DNA from: Ancylobacter sonchi
Lineage (GTDB): Bacteria > Pseudomonadota > Alphaproteobacteria > Rhizobiales > Xanthobacteraceae
Length of the DNA: 64,000 bases
Direction of reading: 5' to 3'
Assembly: GCF_018390695.1 (NCBI RefSeq)
Contig: NZ_JAHBGF010000028.1
Location: 124,001-188,000 of the forward strand
This document shows positions 35,364 through 43,823 of the stretch, piece by piece. A program made the position numbers and the translations under genes. Within the stretch, counting starts at the first letter, position 1, and every line of letters begins with the position of its first letter. Under the pieces are notes generated by a model. The model worked only from the letters and a program-made list of their open reading frames with translations. It did no database searches and was not told the DNA's origin.

Positions 35364-37408
35364 GTGTCGAGCTTGATGCGCGCACCGCCGCGCCGAACGA
35401 ACCGGATCAAGCGTCAAGCGCACGCCCCGACCCTGGCAATAAAGCTTCGCGCGAACCCACATCGCAGCCCGCCGCAGAAGAACTGCTCCGCGATCCTGAG
35501 GGGCGGCCGTTTACTCCCGCTCTTCGTGAGCTTCGCGCACTCGGCCGCCGCTGGGTGGCGTGGCGGCTGGAATATCGGAACGGGCCAGACAAGAAGCCGA
35601 CCAAGCCTCCGGTGAACCCGCACACGGGTGGGATGGCGAGCCACTCCAACCCGGCGACGTGGGGCACCTATGAGGAGGCGGTCACCTGTCAGCGGCAGCG
35701 CAACCTGGCTGGAATCGGTTTCGTACTGACCGATGATGACGATATTGCCGGCTTCGACCTCGACGATTGCCGCGACAAGGAAACGGGCGAGATCGCGCCG
35801 TGGGCGCAGGCGATCCTTGATCTCGCCGAGACCTACGCCGAGGTGAGCCCGTCCGGCACCGGCATCCGCATGTTCTCGCGCGGCAAGCCGCCAAAGGCGA
35901 CCAAGGTCGACGCGGCCGGCATCGAGATCTACGCCACCAAGCGCTATCTCACGATCACCGGCGACCATGTGCCCGGCACGCCGGACAGGATCGAAAAAGC
36001 GCCACGCACCTACGATGCTCTCCTGGCCCGAGCTGCGGAATTCAATGCGCGCAAGGCTGACGAGGCCCGCGCCGCCGAGCTGCCGCGCCACGCCGCGCAG
36101 GAGATCAGCCGGACGCGGACCACGGCCGCCGACGGTCGGCCCGGCGACTGCTTCCGCGCCGTGAACGATGCGGCTCTCGCCAACCTGTCGTCATGGGTGC
36201 CCTCGATATTCCCTAGCGCACGCACATCGGCCGGCACGAGCGGTTATCGCATCATGTCCCGGATGCTCGGGCGTGATCTGCAGGAGGATCTATCGATCAC
36301 TCCGCAGGGCATCACCGACTACGGCGTCCACGACATGGGCGATCCGCGTGAGGGCTGCCGCACCGCGATTGATACCGCCATGGAGTTCGGCGGCGCCAGC
36401 TCGGCCATCGACGGCGCTTTCTGGCTTTGCGAGAAGCTGGGCCACTCGCCCGAAAGCTTCGGTTGGCAGGATGATCGTGACGATCCCGAACTGGCGGTGC
36501 TGGGCAACAAGATCGCCGACAACCTCGACTACTACGTGAAAGACGAGGACGGCGTCGGCTACGACGCCCAGACTAGTGAGGCGGTAACAGTTTCGGTATC
36601 TCCGCCCCCTGCCGACGTCGACAGCCTCACTGGTTTTAAGTTTGACGGCATGGTTCCCACCGCGCCGCCGTCTATGCTCGTCAAGTCTCTCATCCCCTTC
36701 GAAGGCATTGTGTTCATCGGTGGCCAGTCGGGTGCCGGCAAGACCTTTATCGCCGTCGACCTCGCGGCCAGCCTGGCCAGCGGCACGCCGTTCTTCGGCC
36801 TTAAGGTGCGGGAGCGGGTCGGTGTGGTGATCCTCGCAGTAGAGGGAAGCGGTACGCTCGCCTCGCGCGTCCATGTGGCCCGAGAGCATAGGATGACGGC
36901 TACAGCGCTTCCTATCTCGTGGCTCGCGGACGTCCCGGACCTTGCGAAGCCGAAAGAAGTCCGCGCTCTGATCGAGGGGTTCCGCGAGGTCGGTGCGCAC
37001 TTCCATCGCGAACATGGTGTTCGGCTTGGGGCCGTCATCATCGATACCCTCTCCGCCGCCTTCTCGATCGAGGACGAGAACAGCAATGCCGAAGCCGCTA
37101 AGGCCATCCGGCTCATGAATCTTATGGCCAATAAGCTCGGTGTCGTGGTGATTCCGGTCCCTCATTACGGCAAGGGTCCCGAAACGGGTTTGCGCGGAGC
37201 CAGCGCGTGGCGGGCGGGAGCCGACGCGGTGCTCTCGGTTTCTGCGGACCGTGATCAGACGACGGGCAACTGCCGTGACCGTCATCTGGTGCTCACCAAG
37301 TCTCGCGTCGGGCTCGAGGGCTGGTCCATGGTGTTCGACTTTCTTTCGTGCCGATCAGTCTGGACGAGGACGGCGAGGCCTATGGTGCCTGCTACGTTCT
37401 GCCGTTGA
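35360..37408 (+). pseudogene. Primase-polymerase/RepA-like helicase of the island, frameshifted near its 3' end
   Basis: The frame of 682 residues has an N-terminal primase-polymerase-like domain (about 60-225; acidic motif GFDLDDC, then SPSGTGIR) and a RecA/RepA-like ATPase domain (Walker A GGQSGAGKT from residue 454, Walker B VIIDTLSA near 559, then PHYGKG and LRGASAWRAGADAVL). It would start replication of the excised element. After GLEGWSMVFDFL the frame runs into about 18 unlikely residues and stops, while the true C-terminus continues in the minus-one frame at 37350-37797. One inserted base restores continuity, so it is a mutation, a sequencing error or a rare recoding event. Confidence 0.8.
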
Positions 37409-37797
37409 CCGGTTCGGAGATCAGGCTGGCCAGCATGCCAAGGGAACACAAGGAAAGGGTGCCTCAACACGCGAAGGTCTATCTGCATGCCATCGGGATC
37501 GTCCTTGGTGAGAAGGGCGTGAAGATCCGCCCCTTCGGCTCCGAGGGCCCGGAGCTCAGAGCGGTGGATTGCACGGACATCCGGAAGGAGTTCGATCTTT
37601 CCTATCCTGCCGATGGCGACATGGCAGAGAAGAAGAAGGATGCCCGTCGCAAGGCGTTCGCCCGCGGCGAGGCTTGGGCGCTTGACAAAGCACAGGTAGC
37701 GACTCGGGAGGTCAATGGCCGCCAGATGGTTTGGCTGGTCAGGGAGACGGTCGATGATCCTAACCTTGGGGAATATGCCGGACGGGCCGGACAGTAG
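37350..37797 (+). pseudogene. C-terminal part of the primase-helicase in the shifted frame
   Basis: The frame begins VPISLDEDGEAYGACYVLP, a segment that normally follows the last helicase strand in this family, and runs about 148 residues to a stop at 37797. Residues around 85-140 are charged and helical. The ATG at 37348 is not a natural start in my view, since it lies within the conserved core and has no ribosome site. Read together with the preceding frame it completes one protein of roughly 810 residues. Confidence 0.65.
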
Positions 37798-37972
37798 GAC
37801 AGGCTGGACAATCTCCGAAATGTCCGAGGCGTCCGGGTGGCTTGCCTGCCAATAATGACCAGAAGCCAATTATTCGTCGTCGATCCAACTGCTTGATGTC
37901 AGGTCTGGTGAAAGCCAGATTGGCAGGGTGTGACCATCAACGGCACCGCCTACACCTCCCGTCAGAATGTTT

Positions 37973-38806
37973 TCATGCGATTGCAACTGATCGACCGCCA
38001 TCCATCCCGATCCACCGGCGAAGAAGTGCATTAGCCTCTTCCTCTGCCCCAAACGTAGACCTGTTCCGTTCTTGGCCAAGAAGACGGGTCGCCGCATCGA
38101 ACTCGGTATCGACAAAGCACGAGATTGCCTCCGGCAAGATCATTGTGCCAAGTTCGTGCGTGCGCGCCTTTTCCGCGATGAGCGCAGCGACCAGCTCCCG
38201 GATTTCCGGCGGAGGCGACGTTTCGGCCATCAAGGTCGGGAAGTGCATCGGCGGCACATTGCCCTGCGGATGTAGGCGCAGCCACCGCAGCGCCGCTGCT
38301 GGCCGGAGGGCATAGAAAAGCCTCTTAAGCGGAACCGACGCTCTATCGCTGAAACAGGCACGCCGCTGCCGCAGACCGAGGTACAGGTAGTGACGCGCGA
38401 CCAGGTCGCGGCTCGTATGGCGTCGGGCGAATGCGAGGAGTTCGTCCCGGAAATGCTCCGACCCGGCGTAGTTGATGGGGCTCTGCAGCCATTCGAGGGC
38501 GGTGACGTTCCCTTTGAGCATCAGCTTCAGGGTTTTGGCCAGATCCCAGCCATTGATGTCAAAGACGCCATCTGTAGGCAGTTCGATGACATCGCGAGGT
38601 GGAGAAAGGCTGAGATAGCGCTCTATTCGTCGGACGAAGATGAAGCGGCAATCAAAATCACTGTCCGGTGACGCGAAACCCCACGCGCGGCTGCCGGACT
38701 CGACAGCGAGAAGCAGCGTGGCGTCCTCCTGGCACTCAAGATCAGTCAGCCTTCGATCGATCTCACGGAGCGATTCAGCGGAAAAGTCAGGCGGGATGTG
38801 TCTCAG
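37973..38806 (-). CDS. COG3541-type predicted nucleotidyltransferase with no standard start codon
   Basis: Reading leftward, the frame is open from 38893 to 37973. The nucleotidyltransferase signature is intact: ESGSRAWGFASPDSDFDCRF, then RYLSLSPP, FDINGWDLAKTLKL and NVTALEWLQSPI, typical of this DNA polymerase-beta-like family. Between the upstream in-frame stop (38896-38894) and the signature there is no ATG, GTG or TTG; the only usual near-cognate codon at a sensible place is CTG at 38806. Starting at the internal ATG 38521 would delete the catalytic motif. It may use CTG or be broken at the 5' end. It sits antisense to its island neighbours, as cargo often does; substrate unknown. Confidence 0.75.
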   Translation of the reverse strand: MRHIPPDFSAESLREIDRRLTDLECQEDATLLLAVESGSRAWGFASPDSDFDCRFIFVRRIERYLSLSPPRDVIELPTDGVFDINGWDLAKTLKLMLKGNVTALEWLQSPINYAGSEHFRDELLAFARRHTSRDLVARHYLYLGLRQRRACFSDRASVPLKRLFYALRPAAALRWLRLHPQGNVPPMHFPTLMAETSPPPEIRELVAALIAEKARTHELGTMILPEAISCFVDTEFDAATRLLGQERNRSTFGAEEEANALLRRWIGMDGGRSVAIA

Positions 38807-39028
38807 GCTGGTGTTGGCAAGCGCCTCCCTTGGTAGAAATCTCTGCGCGAGCCCTGTAGCACGGCGTTCAAGACAGGGAGGAAGAATTCCTGTTCACCGC
38901 GCCACGGGCCTTGCTACTCCGGCGTCGTCGGAGGTCGGGGGAATGAATTCGTATTATGTCGACGCAATATAGACCTTTGATGTCCAGGATCGTGATCGTC
39001 GGATACGCTCTTGCCATCGGAGGTAGCT
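38807..39028. other. Intergenic, no gene seen
   Basis: This 220-bp stretch lies between the divergent nucleotidyltransferase and terminase genes and presumably holds their promoters. I see no clear -35/-10 pair and no repeat. Confidence 0.4.
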
Positions 39029-39823
39029 ATGGGCCGGGTCGGAGACAATCGCACCGAACTCGCCCGCGTCGATCGGGAGCGGCTCGATCCGTTCGAGCGG
39101 GCGCTCGACAGGCTCACCCAACGCGAGCAGAGCTTCGTTCATCATTACCTGCTGGATCTCAGCGCGTCTGAAGCTGCCCGGCGGGCCGGCTATGCCGAGC
39201 ATACCGCCCGCTTCTTGGCATCGCGGATCCTGCGCAATCCCGATGTCGCCGCCGCCATCCGCATCGCCATGGCAGAGCGCGCCCGACGTACCCAGATCGA
39301 TGCCGATGCCGTGCTCTGCCGCTGGTGGGCGACGGCGACCGCCAACCCCAACGACATCATCCAACACATCCTTGGTGCCTGCCGCTATTGCCACGGCACG
39401 GACCATACCTATCAGTGGCGGGATCGCCGGGAGTTCCGCGCCGCCCTCGCCCGTGCAAAAGCCAACAACGAACCCGATGATCTCCTGCCCAGCGAGGAAG
39501 GAGGCTTCAGCTACAATGCGCTGTCGGAGCCCGATCCCGACTGCCCGCGCTGCGATGGCATCGGCGAAAGCATGGTCGTCGTCCACGACACCAGCTCACC
39601 TCTCGCTGCACCGCTCTACGATGGTTTGAAGAAGACCAGGGACGGCGTCGAGTTCCACCTCGCCGACCGGGCGAAGGCTCTGGAGATGGTCGCGCGCCAC
39701 CTCGGTATGTTCAACGACAAGCTGAAGCTCCAGGGCGATGCGGAGAACCCGCTAACCGTTCTGATCCGCGAGCTGCAAGGCACTTCGCTTCAACCCGTCG
39801 CCAATCCCACTGATGATGACTGA
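39029..39823 (+). CDS. Phage terminase small subunit
   Basis: The 264-residue protein has the terminase small-subunit N-terminal helix-turn-helix: LTQREQSFVHHYLLDLSASEAARRAGY, then ASRILRNPDVAAAIRIAMAE. In the middle is a potential zinc knuckle formed by CRYCHG and, 55 residues later, CPRCDG, uncommon in the core family. A ribosome site GGAGG six bases before ATG 39029 decides that start over ATG 39011. No large terminase, portal or capsid gene follows, so the gene stands alone as in phage satellites that redirect packaging of a helper phage. Confidence 0.82.
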   Translation: MGRVGDNRTELARVDRERLDPFERALDRLTQREQSFVHHYLLDLSASEAARRAGYAEHTARFLASRILRNPDVAAAIRIAMAERARRTQIDADAVLCRWWATATANPNDIIQHILGACRYCHGTDHTYQWRDRREFRAALARAKANNEPDDLLPSEEGGFSYNALSEPDPDCPRCDGIGESMVVVHDTSSPLAAPLYDGLKKTRDGVEFHLADRAKALEMVARHLGMFNDKLKLQGDAENPLTVLIRELQGTSLQPVANPTDDD

Positions 39824-40124
39824 GATGCTTGGATGACTGGGCGTGCCGATCTGTTGGCCGCGGCCTCGATCGTCGGCTTCTGACCCATAGGCGACATCGA
39901 GAACGTCTACTCTCAGTGTCGACGGGCCGGCGGGATTGCTTCGCCACTCCGTTTAGGTTTTTCGTGCCTTTACCCGTGCCTTGGACGCCGCTTTCGTGGC
40001 CTCGACAGCTGCTTGAAGCATCGCATCATCGAACCAAGGGGTCAAATGCCTACGTCGATATTGACGATATGATATGTATATTTTTCTGAGAACATTTAAA
40101 TTTCTCGTGATTTTTCACATTTTA
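39824..40124. other. Right boundary of the island, AT-rich, possible gene remnant
   Basis: The 300-bp gap contains no complete gene. On the minus strand at about 40062-39954 a frame reads RRRHLTPWFDDAML and ends with an Ala/Lys-rich tail and a stop, which may be the 3' end of a lost gene; I do not recognise it. From about 40055 to 40140 the DNA is strikingly AT-rich compared with everything around it, marking a likely junction. No repeat of the left boundary was found. Confidence 0.4.
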
Positions 40125-40463
40125 TTATGGTTTTACTTTATCATCTTCGAACATCCGATAGCTGGTATCCTTGTGTGTGCCTTTTGGGCGGGAGCGATCC
40201 CAGCCCATCCTTTGACGGAAGCTCCCGAGGAGGCCTCGGGCAGCAAGCTCTTCTTCCGAAACGATTTCGTCGCGATCGCGCAGAGGTGATACATAGAGGG
40301 CGTCAACAGGGCAGTAGAGTTCGCACAGGAAGCAGGTCTGGCAGTCTTCCTTGCGCGCAATCACGGGAATGTCGTTCTCGACCGCCTCGAACACATGGTC
40401 AGGACAGGCCTTGACGCAAAGATTGCAGGCGATGCAGCGGGTCGGGGAGAGAAGCTCGATCAT
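40125..40463 (-). CDS. Two-cluster 4Fe-4S ferredoxin (AprB-like), last gene of operon 1
   Basis: The 112-residue protein has two complete cluster motifs, CIACNLCVKACP and CQTCFLCELYCP, predicting two [4Fe-4S] centres, and a C-terminal extension including GLLGSFRQRMGWDRSRP. It overlaps the stop of the adjacent flavoprotein gene (ATGA), so the pair is made together. The arrangement recalls AprA/AprB of adenylylsulfate reductase, in which the ferredoxin subunit wires the flavin. The same extension is found in the two other ferredoxins of this region, showing common descent. Confidence 0.88.
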   Translation of the reverse strand: MIELLSPTRCIACNLCVKACPDHVFEAVENDIPVIARKEDCQTCFLCELYCPVDALYVSPLRDRDEIVSEEELAARGLLGSFRQRMGWDRSRPKGTHKDTSYRMFEDDKVKP

Positions 40464-42052
40464 TCGGCGGCCAGGCTTTCGGGGGTTGAATGGTCGGCGG
40501 CATGAGACCACCGCGACCAGACGCGTCCGACGCCTCCGGAATGTATTCGCCGGGGCGCCTCTCCGGTCGATGCGGCGTCCTCACGACGATGGATGCCTCG
40601 GCTCTCCGGACGGGCCTGCGCACTCGCGACGATCCAGCGCGCGGTGGCGGTCATGGCGGCGGCTTCATACGATTTCTCCTGTCCCGGCAGGCGCACGTCG
40701 AACCGGCGAACCGCCTGCCACAGAGTGTCGAGCCGCTGCGCCGAGACGGCGAGGCGGTCTCCAGAACGGTAGAAGCTGCGGTCGAGCGGCAGTACTTCGC
40801 CCTGCACGGCTCGGATTATGTCGGCGAGTTCCGCCCGCGCATCGGCATGCGCGACGGTCGTCCCGGTTATCCCGGTAGCGGCGCGTGCCGGTCGGCGAAC
40901 GGCGAGGGGGCCGAGCGAACCGGCGAAGCGGGCCGCGGCGCCGCCGGCCCACACGCCGGTTGCCAGCGCCCAGGAGGCATTCGGCCCGCCGCCGCCCGAG
41001 GTGGCCCCGCTCATCGGTTCGCGTGCCGCGGCATCACCGGCGGCATAAAGACCGGGCAGGTCGGTTGCTCCATCCTGGCCGATCAGGATGCCACCCACCC
41101 CACGCACTGTACCTTCATAGAGCAGCGTCACCTCGAAGGGCTGGGTGAAGGGATCGATGCCCTGCCGGTCGAAGGGCAGAAAGATATTGGGCTGACCGTG
41201 TCGCATGCCCTCGCGGAGCCGCTCGGGGGCCTTGTCGAGCACCGCGCGCACCGAGCCACGGAGGAGATGGCGGGCGACGATCTCCTGCCGGTCGCCGGTC
41301 TCCTCGATACGATTGCCGTCGACGTCGAAGAGAGTTGCCCAGAAATAGACGATGCCCTTGGTCACCGAGGACCCCTTGGGGGCGATGCCGTACTGCCCGG
41401 TGAAGTCCATGCCTGAGAGGCGGGCGCCCAGCTCGGCGGCCATCAGATAGCCGTCGCCGGTGAGGTTATTGGTACCGAGGGCGCCGCTGAGGAATGCACA
41501 GCCACCCGACGCGATCACGACGGCGCCAGCGTGCACCGTCCAGCGTTCGCCCGAGGCGCGCCACCGACCGGAAACGCCGGCCGCCACGCCCTCGTGAGCA
41601 AGCAAGGTGTCGGCCGGAGCGTGGTCCAGGATGGTCACGCCTGCCTTCAGCAGCTTCCGGCGCATGAAATAGAGATAGTCGACACCGCGCATCGAGCCGC
41701 GGAACAGCAGGCCGGTATCTGAGGTGGGAAAGCCGTAGCCCCAGTCCGCCAGGCGGCCGAGCTGGCGGTAGGTCTCATCCAGCACACGCGTGACCACGTC
41801 TTCCTCGACGAGACCGGCGCCACGCGCGCGTCGCCGCTTCACCGCCTCGGATTGCGCCACAGAACCAGGTGCCGCGTCGATGATGGTGGTGTTGCCGGCG
41901 GCAGTGGCACCGGAGGTGCCGACATAGCCCTTCTCGACCACGATCACCCGCGCGCCTTGCTCGGCGGCGGCGAGCGCCGCCCAGCAGCCGGCTGGCCCGC
42001 CGCCCATCACGACGACGTCCGCTTCCAGTTTCGTACCCGTCTGCGCTGTCAT
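40460..42052 (-). CDS. AprA/SdhA-like flavoprotein, operon 1 (copy A)
   Basis: The 530-residue protein opens with an FAD-binding motif (VVVMGGGPAGCWAA), EKGYVGTSGA, a second FAD motif near the C-terminus (GLYAAGDAAA) and the helical ending with ESRGIHRRED, the RGxHxR signature of the succinate dehydrogenase/fumarate reductase/AprA superfamily. The histidine used for covalent FAD in SdhA is absent, so FAD is probably noncovalent as in AprA. No signal peptide, so it acts in the cytoplasm. It is coupled to the ferredoxin downstream. Substrate unknown. Confidence 0.85.
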   Translation of the reverse strand: MTAQTGTKLEADVVVMGGGPAGCWAALAAAEQGARVIVVEKGYVGTSGATAAGNTTIIDAAPGSVAQSEAVKRRRARGAGLVEEDVVTRVLDETYRQLGRLADWGYGFPTSDTGLLFRGSMRGVDYLYFMRRKLLKAGVTILDHAPADTLLAHEGVAAGVSGRWRASGERWTVHAGAVVIASGGCAFLSGALGTNNLTGDGYLMAAELGARLSGMDFTGQYGIAPKGSSVTKGIVYFWATLFDVDGNRIEETGDRQEIVARHLLRGSVRAVLDKAPERLREGMRHGQPNIFLPFDRQGIDPFTQPFEVTLLYEGTVRGVGGILIGQDGATDLPGLYAAGDAAAREPMSGATSGGGGPNASWALATGVWAGGAAARFAGSLGPLAVRRPARAATGITGTTVAHADARAELADIIRAVQGEVLPLDRSFYRSGDRLAVSAQRLDTLWQAVRRFDVRLPGQEKSYEAAAMTATARWIVASAQARPESRGIHRREDAASTGEAPRRIHSGGVGRVWSRWSHAADHSTPESLAAE

Positions 42053-42060
42053 GGTGCGTC

Positions 42061-42864
42061 TCAGCCTGCCGTCTTCCAGGAATCGAGCCGGCGGCTCAGT
42101 GCGTAGAGGCCGCGATCCATCGCGATGCCGAACAGCGCGATGAGGAACACCCCGACGAACACCACGTCGATGCGGAAGGTCGCGCCTGCATATTCGATGA
42201 GATAGCCGATGCCTTCCGAGCCGCCGAACACCTCGGCCGCCACGACACCGAGCAAGCCGCGGCCCATCGCCAGCCGGAGGCCCGTAAGCAGGAACGGCAC
42301 TGAGGCCGGCAGGGCGATGGTACGGAAGAGTTGCCATTGGCTGGCGCCATAGGCGTCGCCCACGCGCTTCAGGTCGCGGTCGATGTTCTGCATCGCCACC
42401 TGCATGTTGACGATCAGCGGAAACACCGCGCTGAGAAACACCAGCGCCACCTTCGAGCCGAGCCCGAGTCCGAACCAGATGATGAACAGCGGCATCATCG
42501 CGATGCGCGGGGTGGTGTAGAAGGCGGAAACCAGCGGGCTGAAGGCGCGGTTCGCCCAGCCATACCAGCCAATGAACACGCCGATCGGCACGCCCGCCAC
42601 GATGGCGAGGCCGAAGCCGACGAAGAAGGTGTATCCGCTGGAGAGCAGATGCCGGGCAAGAGAGCCGTCGCGGGCGATGTCGATCCCCGCTACCAGAATG
42701 CGCGAGGGCGAGGAGGAGAACATCGGGTTGACCGTGCCCGAGCGTACGGCCAGCTCCCACGCCAGTAGCAGTCCGAGGATGACCGCAGCGCCGGTGCCAT
42801 AGTCGAGAAACCAGCGCCACACACGTCGTCCAGGCGGCAGGCGGATGGCAGGCGTGGCGCTCAT
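42061..42864 (-). CDS. SsuC/TauC-type ABC transporter permease, operon 1
   Basis: The 267-residue protein has six transmembrane helices and the binding-protein-dependent transport loop around DLKRVGDAYGASQWQLFRTIALP. It belongs to the nitrate/sulfonate/taurine permease family. Its start overlaps the ATPase stop (ATGA). It is the only permease gene in operon 1 and probably acts as a homodimer. Confidence 0.88.
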   Translation of the reverse strand: MSATPAIRLPPGRRVWRWFLDYGTGAAVILGLLLAWELAVRSGTVNPMFSSSPSRILVAGIDIARDGSLARHLLSSGYTFFVGFGLAIVAGVPIGVFIGWYGWANRAFSPLVSAFYTTPRIAMMPLFIIWFGLGLGSKVALVFLSAVFPLIVNMQVAMQNIDRDLKRVGDAYGASQWQLFRTIALPASVPFLLTGLRLAMGRGLLGVVAAEVFGGSEGIGYLIEYAGATFRIDVVFVGVFLIALFGIAMDRGLYALSRRLDSWKTAG

Positions 42865-43802
42865 AGCCGGCCCCTCCCGCGGGCAGTTTCCTGGATGAGT
42901 TCCCAGATCCGCGTCTCCAGGCGGGTGAAGGCGGGAAGTGCCTTCACATTGGCCGGGCGCGGCCGGGGCAGCTCGACGACGATCTCGGCGAGGATGCGGG
43001 CCGGCCTGTCGGAGAAGACGAGGATGCGGTCGGACAGCAGAATGGCCTCGTCGATCTGGTGGGTGACCATCAGCACCGTCTTGCGCGTTGTCTCCCAGAT
43101 GCCGAGCAACTCCTTCTGCATGGTCTCGCGGGTGATGGCGTCCAGCGCGCCGAAGGGCTCGTCGAGCAGCAGGATGTCGGGATCGCAGACCAGTGCGCGG
43201 GCGAGGTTGACGCGCTGCTGCATGCCGCCCGACAGCGCCGCCGGGTAGAAATGCTCCACGCCGCCGAGCTGCACGAGATCGATATAGGCCGCCGCCCGCC
43301 GATGTGCTTCGCGCTTCGGTATGCCCTGCAGCTCCAGCCCGTAGATCACGTTGCCGAGCACGGTACGCCAGGGCAGCAGCGAGGGGCGCTGGAACACCAC
43401 CGCGCGGTCCGGCCCAGGTCGGGTGATCGGCACGCCACCTGCCACCAGCGTGCCGCCGCTGATCGCGGTGAGGCCGGCGACTGCGTTGAGGAAGCTCGAC
43501 TTGCCGCAGCCACTGAGGCCGACGATGGAGACGAACTCGCCTTTGGCGACCGTCAGGTCGATCTGCGAGACCGCCGGCGTCACCTCGCCGGTGCTGGAGT
43601 TGGTATAGGCGATGGAGACGCCGGTGGCAGCGAGCGCCCCATTGCTGCGCGACGCGCCGGCCGGTGCCGGCTCGCCGCCCTGCCGCTGGAACGGCAAGGC
43701 GTGCGACGTACCGGCGACGGGCGGCCGATACAACCCGCTCGCTCCGGCCGTAGCCGCGGCGGGAACCGCGAAGTCGAGGCGGGCTTTCAGCGATCGGAAC
43801 AT
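42861..43802 (-). CDS. SsuB/TauB-type ABC transporter ATPase, operon 1
   Basis: The 313-residue ATPase shows Walker A GLSGCGKSS, Q-loop VFQRPSLLPW, signature LSGGMQQRV, Walker B ILLLDEPFGALD and an H-loop THQIDEA. About 60 extra residues precede the core, without a domain I recognise. It drives the permease encoded next. Family members take up sulfonates, taurine, nitrate or related anions. Confidence 0.88.
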   Translation of the reverse strand: MFRSLKARLDFAVPAAATAGASGLYRPPVAGTSHALPFQRQGGEPAPAGASRSNGALAATGVSIAYTNSSTGEVTPAVSQIDLTVAKGEFVSIVGLSGCGKSSFLNAVAGLTAISGGTLVAGGVPITRPGPDRAVVFQRPSLLPWRTVLGNVIYGLELQGIPKREAHRRAAAYIDLVQLGGVEHFYPAALSGGMQQRVNLARALVCDPDILLLDEPFGALDAITRETMQKELLGIWETTRKTVLMVTHQIDEAILLSDRILVFSDRPARILAEIVVELPRPRPANVKALPAFTRLETRIWELIQETARGRGRL

Positions 43803-43823
43803 GAAGGAACTCCTGTCTCGCGC

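Noticed and set aside
37340-37360. Programmed minus-one frameshift in the primase-helicase
   Set aside because: No canonical slippery heptamer or following pseudoknot could be seen; a simple base loss is more likely.
40125-42052. Dissimilatory adenylylsulfate reductase AprAB
   Set aside because: Only superfamily-level likeness; no sat, qmo or dsr genes and the partner is an organic-anion-type importer.
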